From positions 186,001-250,000 of the forward strand of contig JAIPBE010000001.1 in assembly GCA_021738725.1 (NCBI GenBank): a stretch of 64,000 nucleotides of DNA, given 5' to 3'. Positions 57,117 through 64,000 of the stretch are shown here, piece after piece. The translations under genes were made by a program, and so were the position numbers. Positions within the stretch are counted from its first letter, which is position 1. Every line of letters starts with the position of its first letter. Source of the stretch: Saprospiraceae bacterium (lineage in GTDB: Bacteria; Bacteroidota; Bacteroidia; Chitinophagales; Saprospiraceae). The notes beneath the pieces were generated by a model that saw only the letters and a program-made list of their open reading frames with translations, had not been told where the DNA came from and did no database searches.

Positions 57117-59606
57117 TTACCGGATGACCTCAACTTTTGTACTGAGGATCTCACTATTTGTTCTTACTCGAGCAAAGTATAATCCATTCTCCAGTTGATG
57201 AACCGGTAAGTCAACCCTTTGACTACCAATGTTTGTCTGATGAAAAACAACAGAGCCACTGGTCGTAAAGAGGGTTATTTCCTGGATCAAACTTCCATCA
57301 TTCATATAGATGGCTGCTTGATTCTTTGACGGGTTCGGCGCTACGGTCAGTTTTGTGACAGGATGATCATCCACTGTGTCATCTCCAGGTAGGCGGACAT
57401 TGATCACCTGATCCGGGTGGTGTGTGATCTGTCCATCTGAAGTAGATTGGGTGATATTCCGGATTTTCACCTGGCCACCTTTTATAGCCGCGCGCAGGTC
57501 CCTTTCCGGACGTAACCCTTCCACATCTTCTACAATGACAAATCCGACGGGTCCATAGCCTGTGGCGCCTGCACCGTCTGTTTTGGTATAGGCGCAATGG
57601 ATGACAGACCCGTCCAGACGCTTGAACAGTTCAAGGGTGGGGACTTGTCGAGCGAACCAGCTGTCGTCGTAATATTCTGAACGAATATTGTACTGCGAAA
57701 CATCCAGAAAGTCAGCAAAGTCAATTTCATATGAAAAGCCATATGCATTATAGGTAGGCTTGCTGGACAGACCCAGATAGATATCGAGAATCAGTTTGAC
57801 TGAATCGGGATAGAGAGAGGTATCTCTGGCCACAAATCGGAGGTCAGCATCCACATTCAACTGGTGTTCAATGGATGTGGTTACAGCGTGTGTGTTGAGA
57901 TAAGACTCACTGATGGCGGCCGTATCCATGGCACTGACGAGGCCATCCCCATTCGTATCCAGAAATTTGAGATCGATCGCAGAGGGAACCCATGGATCAT
58001 TCCAATCATCACTGAATTGGGGTGACCAGTCAGAGGTCGGATTATCCCGGACCAAACCTTTGTTTCCCATGCAGACGCCAATTGGCAAGAGGTCTCGTAC
58101 ATTGACCACACCATCATTGTTGGCATCACCGGCCCAGACACAATCATCCAGGCATTGCAGGTCATTCGGGGCGGGATTCGGGATGACGTCGATCTGGAAT
58201 TTGACCTCCTTACAAACGCCATTGACACAATAATCCACCTCGAATTCGTCAAAGTCTCCTGAGAAGCCAGAATCTGGTGTATAAACTATCAGATTGTAGC
58301 CTGTAATATTCTGAGCTTCCAGGTTGAGGGTTTGCAAGCCTGCAAAGATCTCTGCATTTCCGTTCAGAGGCGCGCTGGTCATGGTAAATGTCCAGGGTTC
58401 TACTGGCGGCGCATAGCGGATGACCAGGGGTTTACCTTCGAGGGTCTGCAGGTAGTAGGTCGCCAATTTCGGTTTGTAATCAGAGATATTGATCTCTACC
58501 TTTCCTGTTTCGATGATAATACCGTAAGCGGCTGAGCCGAGCTGGTATGTAAACGTGATCTTGCCCTCGAAATAGGATGTTGGTGTGTAGGTGAATTGGC
58601 CATTCCCTTCGTACGTGATGGTGCCATTATTGACCTGAATGTATTGTGGATACAGCACGGTAAAGGCACCAATATCGTTTGTCAATACATTGAATGTGAC
58701 CGGTTCCCCTTTATGCGTGTAGACGATGTCATCTATCGCATGTCGTTTGGGTGCCAGAGCATTGAAAACAGTGACTTCTACCGTCCGTGAGTAGGTTGTC
58801 CCATTATCATCTCTGGTGACTGTAAACTGGTCGTTTCCGGTGTAATTCAGATGGGGAGTATAGGTAACGACATCGTTGGTCAGGTCTTCCACGTCACCGT
58901 TGGAAGGGGCTACCGCAAGATTGTCATACCCATTGACCTGCAACATGATATCCTTGGGGGAATTGATGGGCAGTTGGATCTGAATGGTGTCGGAAACGGC
59001 TAGATTGGGGGGAAGAACGTGGATATTGACAATACCTGTTGCACAGATATCCTCACTATCACAGCATGTATAACTGATTTGTGCCAGACCGGTGAATCCG
59101 GTTTCTGGAGTAAAATCGATCTGACCATTGGAAATGGTCGTTGTACCGTAGCGATTGACGTTGACGGAGCTGATGGTCAAACCACCAGCGTTGGATTCAT
59201 CATTGGACAATACGTCTATGGTAATAGGCGTATTCATGTCCGTGGTTACAAAATCATTGTTGGCAACGACAATGGATGGGGCTACCAGAAAGGCAAAACC
59301 CATATATTCCTGAGAACTATTGAGTTTTGGATAGTATTCGATAAGAAGGGTGTCTCGTCCGATGAAGGAGTTGACAGGGCTGTACAAGATCTTCTTCAAT
59401 CCTCCTGAAAGATTAATGATCTCATAATAGTCAGAATGGTCGGGAGCTCTGACAATGGTAGCCAGGTTGTGCGAAACGAACGTGAGACTGAACGTGTCTG
59501 TCTGGAGAACTGGCTCCGGTCGGAACGGTTCCACCATCTGCGCCCATCCCCAGAGGGGGATCAGGAGGAGCGCCAGCAGGCTGGTTCGGGTTAATGATAC
59601 ATTCAT
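57117..59606 (-). CDS. T9SS-sorted cell-surface protein with Ig-like and dockerin-like repeats
   Basis: 829-residue exported protein. The signal peptide covers residues 1-22. Several Ig/cadherin-like units follow, with repeated NDxxT...ITFDVLTND and YTPxxxFxG patterns (for example ITIDVLSNDES, FTYTPTSYFEG). Two Ca-binding dockerin-type loops appear at GDANNDGVVNVRD (near residue 493) and DTNGDGLVSAMD (near 548). The last ~80 residues are a type A sorting domain, VAPNPSKNQA then LENGLYFARVRT, ending TKVEVIR. It should be secreted by T9SS and displayed or released. Two terminators lie downstream. Confidence 0.86.
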   Translation of the reverse strand: MNVSLTRTSLLALLLIPLWGWAQMVEPFRPEPVLQTDTFSLTFVSHNLATIVRAPDHSDYYEIINLSGGLKKILYSPVNSFIGRDTLLIEYYPKLNSSQEYMGFAFLVAPSIVVANNDFVTTDMNTPITIDVLSNDESNAGGLTISSVNVNRYGTTTISNGQIDFTPETGFTGLAQISYTCCDSEDICATGIVNIHVLPPNLAVSDTIQIQLPINSPKDIMLQVNGYDNLAVAPSNGDVEDLTNDVVTYTPHLNYTGNDQFTVTRDDNGTTYSRTVEVTVFNALAPKRHAIDDIVYTHKGEPVTFNVLTNDIGAFTVLYPQYIQVNNGTITYEGNGQFTYTPTSYFEGKITFTYQLGSAAYGIIIETGKVEINISDYKPKLATYYLQTLEGKPLVIRYAPPVEPWTFTMTSAPLNGNAEIFAGLQTLNLEAQNITGYNLIVYTPDSGFSGDFDEFEVDYCVNGVCKEVKFQIDVIPNPAPNDLQCLDDCVWAGDANNDGVVNVRDLLPIGVCMGNKGLVRDNPTSDWSPQFSDDWNDPWVPSAIDLKFLDTNGDGLVSAMDTAAISESYLNTHAVTTSIEHQLNVDADLRFVARDTSLYPDSVKLILDIYLGLSSKPTYNAYGFSYEIDFADFLDVSQYNIRSEYYDDSWFARQVPTLELFKRLDGSVIHCAYTKTDGAGATGYGPVGFVIVEDVEGLRPERDLRAAIKGGQVKIRNITQSTSDGQITHHPDQVINVRLPGDDTVDDHPVTKLTVAPNPSKNQAAIYMNDGSLIQEITLFTTSGSVVFHQTNIGSQRVDLPVHQLENGLYFARVRTNSEILSTKVEVIR

Positions 59607-59688
59607 GGTGACGGACTTGGAGTTATTGGGATTCTTTTAACAATATACAAGATTATCGCCTTCACATACCCGCTTCAAGAACGGATTA

Positions 59689-59701
59689 TTCACATTGTGA
59701 A
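59689..59701. repeat. 13-base palindrome over the promoter of the 59865 gene
   Basis: TTCACATTGTGAA is a perfect odd-centred palindrome. It covers the TTG -33 element of the promoter described next, so a bound protein would block it. Related half-sites (ATTGTGAAA near 59774, CACATTGTC near 59801) lie further down. Confidence 0.5.
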
Positions 59702-59725
59702 AGTGAAAACATATTTGTATTTTTG
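59695..59725 (+). promoter_or_regulatory. Promoter of the helical-protein gene at 59865
   Basis: TTG (59695-59697), 20 bases, TATTTTTG (59718-59725) fits the consensus. The ATG lies 139 bases downstream, so the leader would be long; no gene is evident within it. Confidence 0.65.
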
Positions 59726-59864
59726 TCAATGAACTCATTTCGAGTGAATTAAGCATATACTTGAAACCCTTAATTGTGAAAAGATTCAAACAGAATCTCA
59801 CACATTGTCAGGAGAAATATCAAGATATACGTGCTCCACACAGAAATGGTTACACAGAAAACCA

Positions 59865-61289
59865 ATGCAAAATACAAAAGTTTTTACGATTCTTCAGTAC
59901 TTTACGAAGTATGAACTGAATAGTTTGAGAAAATTTGTTCAGTCGCCGTACTTCAATGTGAATGAGGATCTGATGCGGCTTTACGACTTGTATCTCGAGT
60001 TGTTGGAGAAGCCTGGAGCCGAACAAACCAAGGAGGAATCATGGAAATATGTGGTTGGTGATGATCGCATATACGATGATGTCCGCTTTCGCAAGTACAA
60101 CAGTGACCTGCTCAAACTGGTCGAAGGATATCTCGCTCAAAAGGTTTATGAGGAGAACCCGATCCGGGAGGCCAACCACCTGATCGAAGCCGTGAGTCGT
60201 CGTCGCATGTTGAAACTGTACAACACCGTGATGAGCTCGGCACGTCGGCTCTCGGACCGACAACACTACAAATCAGCCCAATACTACTACTACCAGTACC
60301 AGATCGAAAAGAACTATTATGAAATTCTGATCCACGGTCAGAAACGTCTTGACAAAACGAACGTGGAATATATCGTTGAGAATCTGGACCGGTTCTATCT
60401 GGCGGAAAAGCTGCGCTACTATTGCTCCGTCCTATCCATGAAGTACACACACAGCCATGAGTACAAGTTGCTCTTTCTGGAGGAAATCGTACGACATGTG
60501 GAGCTCTACGGGTACGGCGATATCCCTGCGATCTCCATCTTTTACCAGATCTATCTCACCAATATTGAACCGGAAGAGGTACGACATTTTGAGGCATTAA
60601 AAGATCTCATTGATCAGCATATATCCTTGTTCCCCAATGATGAAGCCCTGGAGATCTTAACTTATGCTTTAAATTATTGCATTCGAAATATCAACCAAAG
60701 CAAGCCCGAATTTCTCTCAGAATATTTTCACTTGTACGAACGTGCTTTGGAAAATGATCTGATTGACTTTACAGATGAGGAATTCGGCCCATGGCACTTC
60801 AAGAACATTGTCACCATTGCTCTTCGCCTGGAAAAATATACGTGGACAGAACGGTTTATCTACAAATACCATCAATTACTGCCTGAGACTTTTCGCAACA
60901 ATGCACACTCCTTCAGCCTGGCCCAGGTCAACTATTACAAGGGTAATTTTGGAGAGGTGATCAGTCTACTCCATCAGGTTGAATATGAAGATTTTACCTA
61001 TAATCTCAATTCCAAGGTAATCCTTCTCTTCTCGTATTACGAGCTGGATGAGATCGAACCGCTATATTCTCTCATGGATTCTTTCCGAGTGTACTTGCAA
61101 CGAAACACCAAGATCTCCGCAACGAAGAAGAGGAACTATCTCAACCTGATCAAATTCCTTAAGAAACTGACCAAGATCCAACCAGGAGAAAAGGCAAGTT
61201 TGAAAAAGCTAGCCAATGAAATGGATGAACAGAATGGAGCAATCGTCTCAGAATCCTGGCTACGGGCCAAAATGGAGGAGATCATGTAG
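59865..61289 (+). CDS. Conserved-looking all-helical protein of unknown function
   Basis: 474-residue soluble protein from ATG 59865, with no signal peptide or membrane helix. It is rich in Tyr, Leu, Glu and Lys and made of paired helices resembling TPR/SEL1-like or HEAT-like arrays (for example KSAQYYYYQYQIEKNYYEIL, YALNYCIRNINQ). The N-terminus VFTILQYFTKYELNSLRKFVQSPYFN is distinctive, and the pattern SPYFNxN with later RxxxL helices recurs in long unannotated Saprospiria-type proteins as far as I recall. No catalytic motif. It converges on smc with 5 bases between stops. Upstream start options exist; the one used follows the leader. Confidence 0.7.
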   Translation: MQNTKVFTILQYFTKYELNSLRKFVQSPYFNVNEDLMRLYDLYLELLEKPGAEQTKEESWKYVVGDDRIYDDVRFRKYNSDLLKLVEGYLAQKVYEENPIREANHLIEAVSRRRMLKLYNTVMSSARRLSDRQHYKSAQYYYYQYQIEKNYYEILIHGQKRLDKTNVEYIVENLDRFYLAEKLRYYCSVLSMKYTHSHEYKLLFLEEIVRHVELYGYGDIPAISIFYQIYLTNIEPEEVRHFEALKDLIDQHISLFPNDEALEILTYALNYCIRNINQSKPEFLSEYFHLYERALENDLIDFTDEEFGPWHFKNIVTIALRLEKYTWTERFIYKYHQLLPETFRNNAHSFSLAQVNYYKGNFGEVISLLHQVEYEDFTYNLNSKVILLFSYYELDEIEPLYSLMDSFRVYLQRNTKISATKKRNYLNLIKFLKKLTKIQPGEKASLKKLANEMDEQNGAIVSESWLRAKMEEIM

Positions 61290-61294
61290 GTGGC

Positions 61295-64000
61295 TTATTG
61301 CACCTGTTCCAAGATCGTGTTGTGTTCGTACGTCCGAAAATCAACCGGTGTGACGGCTGATATCCCCTGCTCCCTCATATAGACGCCATAGAGGACATCG
61401 ACAGATGCCATGGTGAGTTTGTTGTGGGTCACAATGATAAACTGTGAGTGGTCGGAGAATTTCTGGATGATCCGATTGAATTTTTCAATGTTCGAATCGT
61501 CCAACGGGGCATCTACCTCATCAAAAATGCAGAATGGGGCGGGCTTCAGCAGGTAGAGTGCAAAGAGCAGTGCAGTGGCCGTGAGGGTCTTCTCCCCTCC
61601 TGACAACTGGTTGATCGACTGCGGTCGTTTGCCTTTCGGTTTGGCAATGATCTGAATATTGGAATCCAGAGGTTTGTCGGGTTCCTCCAGGATCAGATCG
61701 GCAGTATCGTCCTCGGTGAATAGGGATCGGAAAACGATGATGAAATTTTCCCGCACCTGATCGAAGGCCTCCATAAATTGGGTCGTTGCCGTGGTTTCGA
61801 TCTCTTCGATGGTCTGGAGGAGGGAGGTTTTGGCTTGGAGAATATCCTGTCGCTGTTGATCAATGGTATCGTAACGCTCTTTCATTTCGCGGTATGCTTC
61901 TACCGCCATCGGGTTGACCTCTCCATAATTCTCCAGGCGACCCTTCAGCCTCGTGACCTGCTGCTCCAATAAAGCCGGATCGAGATCTGGATTGGGTTCT
62001 CGCTGGATGATCTCCTGGATACTCGCTTGAAATTCCACTTTGATCCGCTCGCCAATAGAGGTTAACTCTAACCGAATATTGTTGAAATTATCCTTCAATT
62101 CATTGACCAGGATTTGGGCATCATGCCGGTTCTTATTCAATTGACGAAGGGCGCTCTCCAATTCATTGATCTGTCCTCTGGCTTGAAAATAATCTTGTTC
62201 GGCACCGGTCAGACTGGCTTCCCGATTCTTTTTGTCTTCGTAATTGATGATGAGCTGCTGTTGCACCTGCTCACGTTCATCGGCCACAGCTTTCAACTCG
62301 ATCACGGCATTTGATTCGGCTTCCTTGTCTGCGTAAAGACTCTTTTGGGCCTCCTCCTTCTGTTGTTCCCGAAACTGGATCTCCTGTTCGAAGGCTTTTG
62401 CCTTGTTTTGGAGTTGTATGAAATGGATATTTCGTTCATTAAAGACAGAGGAACGGGCATTCAGCGCATCCGCGGCTTTCCGGAATGAATGATCTGTTTG
62501 CTCCATTTGCGTTCTGAAGTCGGCCTCCTCTTTTTTGCGGAGGGCCAGGTCAGATTGCATTGTCTCATTTCGTTCAGTCAGACCTTTAATAATGTCTTCG
62601 GCCTGCTGTGTGCGTTTGGACACATCCGAATGGTACTGTTCGGCATTTTCCAGACGTGTCTTCAAGGTGATCAATTTTTGCATCACCTGGTTGAGCTGGG
62701 TCTTTTCTTCACGAATCCTGGCTGGCTGGTTGGCCAGTTTGAGTTCCTTGACCTTTTCCTTTAGGGACTGGACTATACCGATCTTTTTCTCTTCCTCCTT
62801 TTCAAGTTTCCGGATCTGTTTGTCCAGACTTTCCAGATTCTTCTTACGACCGAGTTTTTTTCCTTCAAAGAGGCCGACAGACCCCCCGGACAAGGAGAAA
62901 GAACGGCGTGTCCATGAGCCGCTTGAACCTAAAATAGTGATATCTGGATCGTCTTCCCAGATCTCCGGAACGTTTTCTTCCTCACGCAGATATACATTGT
63001 GAAAGAGGAAATCGACAAGTGGTTGATATTGGGACTCACATTCTACCAGATTGACGAGTTTGGTCAGACCACTTCTCTCCGGGGTCACAAAGCGAATAGA
63101 GGATAGATCGGCTGTGACAAAGAAATTCGCCTTTCCTTTCTGATTCTGTTGTAACAGCCGAATGGCATTATGGGCTGTGTTGAAATCAGGAACAACATAA
63201 TAGTTGAGATACTGATCCAGGAAGTGCTCGATCGCTACGCGAAAAGACTCTTTGGAGGTGATGACATCACTCAGAAGGGGGAATTGCTTGCCCCAATCGC
63301 TTTGTGTACTGAGAAACTTGATCGACTCTGGAAATCCTTCCAGGTTTTCCACCATGCTCTTGGTGAGTTTGTACTCATTCCGCATGGCATCCAATTGGCG
63401 ATTGATCCCGCTGAGCTCCTGGTTTTCAATTTGCAATTGATCCTCTCGTTCCTGAATGGTTGCCAACCGTTTGTCCTCCTCCTGTTCGAGAAAGGCAACA
63501 GAAGATTGTAGTCGCTCTTCTTCTTTGCTGATCTCTTTCACCGCTTCTTTGAGGGAGACAGATTCCCTGGAGCGTTGTTCGAGTACCTGGGCGTTACGAT
63601 CGATTTCATTTTTCAGGTTCTCGATCTGGTTGTGGTTGATGGCCTTTTGTTTCTCCAGCTCATAGATTCCTTTTTCAAGTTCCTGGAGTTGATGCAAGTA
63701 GAGTTCGAGATCTTCTTTGATGGTCCCATGTTCCTGGCGGGTAACACCCAGATCCTGTTCGGCCTCCCGCAGGGCCAATTCGCCCTGCTGTTGCTCGTCT
63801 TGTGACTGGGTCCGCTTTTGTTGGTAATACAGAATGTCCTTTTCCAGTTGTTCGATACGGCTCGTATTGAAGCGCATCCTTTCCTGGAGTTTAGATCTGT
63901 TCTGATCTATAAAATTGCTGCGTTGGCCCAGGATCTCCACCTGATTTTCCAGTAATCGGATCTGATCACCGACCTCATTCAATAGTTTCTGTCGCTCAGA
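61295..64000 (-). CDS. smc: Chromosome segregation protein SMC, C-terminal part (partial at window edge)
   Basis: About 901 residues of SMC; the N-terminal ATPase half continues past the window end in the same frame. Long coiled coils surround a hinge domain (GFPESIKFLSTQSDWGKQF to LNYYVVPDFNTAHNAIRLL). The C-terminal ATPase half has the signature LSGGEKTLTATALLF and Walker B FCIFDEVDAPLDDSNIEKF, followed by FIIVTHNKLTM. With ScpA/ScpB it condenses and segregates chromosomes. Its partners are not in the window. The TTG at 63982 is not a start; coding runs through it. Confidence 0.95.
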   Translation of the reverse strand, partial: SERQKLLNEVGDQIRLLENQVEILGQRSNFIDQNRSKLQERMRFNTSRIEQLEKDILYYQQKRTQSQDEQQQGELALREAEQDLGVTRQEHGTIKEDLELYLHQLQELEKGIYELEKQKAINHNQIENLKNEIDRNAQVLEQRSRESVSLKEAVKEISKEEERLQSSVAFLEQEEDKRLATIQEREDQLQIENQELSGINRQLDAMRNEYKLTKSMVENLEGFPESIKFLSTQSDWGKQFPLLSDVITSKESFRVAIEHFLDQYLNYYVVPDFNTAHNAIRLLQQNQKGKANFFVTADLSSIRFVTPERSGLTKLVNLVECESQYQPLVDFLFHNVYLREEENVPEIWEDDPDITILGSSGSWTRRSFSLSGGSVGLFEGKKLGRKKNLESLDKQIRKLEKEEEKKIGIVQSLKEKVKELKLANQPARIREEKTQLNQVMQKLITLKTRLENAEQYHSDVSKRTQQAEDIIKGLTERNETMQSDLALRKKEEADFRTQMEQTDHSFRKAADALNARSSVFNERNIHFIQLQNKAKAFEQEIQFREQQKEEAQKSLYADKEAESNAVIELKAVADEREQVQQQLIINYEDKKNREASLTGAEQDYFQARGQINELESALRQLNKNRHDAQILVNELKDNFNNIRLELTSIGERIKVEFQASIQEIIQREPNPDLDPALLEQQVTRLKGRLENYGEVNPMAVEAYREMKERYDTIDQQRQDILQAKTSLLQTIEEIETTATTQFMEAFDQVRENFIIVFRSLFTEDDTADLILEEPDKPLDSNIQIIAKPKGKRPQSINQLSGGEKTLTATALLFALYLLKPAPFCIFDEVDAPLDDSNIEKFNRIIQKFSDHSQFIIVTHNKLTMASVDVLYGVYMREQGISAVTPVDFRTYEHNTILEQVQ

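Noticed and set aside
59689-59701. Palindrome as a CRP-type binding site
   Set aside because: The half-sites are in the inverted order (TCACA-T-TGTGA) with one base between, not TGTGA-N6-TCACA, so it is reported only as a generic operator candidate.
1-64000. CRISPR arrays, transposases, integrases, tRNA or rRNA genes
   Set aside because: None found: no regularly spaced direct repeats, no transposase or integrase motifs, no TTCRANNC-type tRNA arms in the spacers.

Overview
The window reads as a bacterial chromosome segment from the phylum Bacteroidota, probably class Saprospiria or a close relative. The signs are genes for type IX secretion (PorT, a PorV-like barrel, two large cargo proteins with C-terminal sorting domains), a TamB protein of Bacteroidota type, menaquinone synthesis through futalosine hydrolase and UbiE/MenG, bacillithiol genes (BshC, YtxJ), and many promoters of the Bacteroidota form (TTTG or TTG, about 20 bases, then TAnnTTTG). 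No rRNA, tRNA, insertion sequence, prophage or CRISPR array was seen. No stretch longer than 300 bases lacks a gene.

Layout. 1-10.1 kb is housekeeping: the TamB C-terminal part, an EEP nuclease, aroC, mutS2, ndk, nrnA, an FKBP lipoprotein, and prfB with its programmed +1 frameshift. 10.1-18.4 kb is the most accessory-looking part. It has two divergent operons sharing a 47-base spacer. One arm is methyltransferase, FkbM methyltransferase, CDP-alcohol phosphatidyltransferase, CutA. The other is monofunctional RibA, a zinc-less MDR oxidoreductase, a pterin-synthase homologue lacking its catalytic residues, and a GT4 glycosyltransferase. An LtaS-like sulfatase-fold membrane enzyme and a polytopic membrane protein follow. 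I propose this as an undescribed GTP-derived, glycosylated and methylated metabolite or lipid pathway. 18.4-30.5 kb holds pfkA, a BadF-type sugar kinase, hydroxyacyl-CoA dehydrogenase, an HslR/PPK2/DUF58 operon, trxA, mqnB, a HerA-like ATPase, ribD, an HNH/AP2 protein and accD.

30.5-38.6 kb holds bshC, the selU-selD pair, an outer-membrane barrel, engB, a PlsB-like acyltransferase, a DEDDh exonuclease and a MazG-like NTP pyrophosphohydrolase. 38.7-48.9 kb holds a TPR protein, gyrA, ubiE, porT, acpH, ychF, an RluE-like pseudouridine synthase, pdhB, and a small lipoprotein-ytxJ-mnmD operon. 48.9-64 kb holds a dicarboxylate symporter, a propeller-type T9SS cargo, a GNAT, HMG-CoA lyase, coaD, pruA, a dockerin-like T9SS cargo, a lineage-type helical protein of unknown role and the C-terminal part of SMC.

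How the genes connect. BshC and YtxJ point to bacillithiol as the low-molecular-weight thiol. SelD supplies selenophosphate to SelU for tRNA wobble-uridine selenation, and MnmD modifies the same wobble position. MqnB and UbiE belong to menaquinone synthesis. HMG-CoA lyase, hydroxyacyl-CoA dehydrogenase and PruA indicate amino-acid and fatty-acid catabolism. Packing is dense: several co-directional genes overlap by 1 or 4 bases, and three convergent pairs overlap at their stop codons. Start codons were moved inward wherever the longest reading frame ran over a neighbour or promoter; those choices are given per gene.
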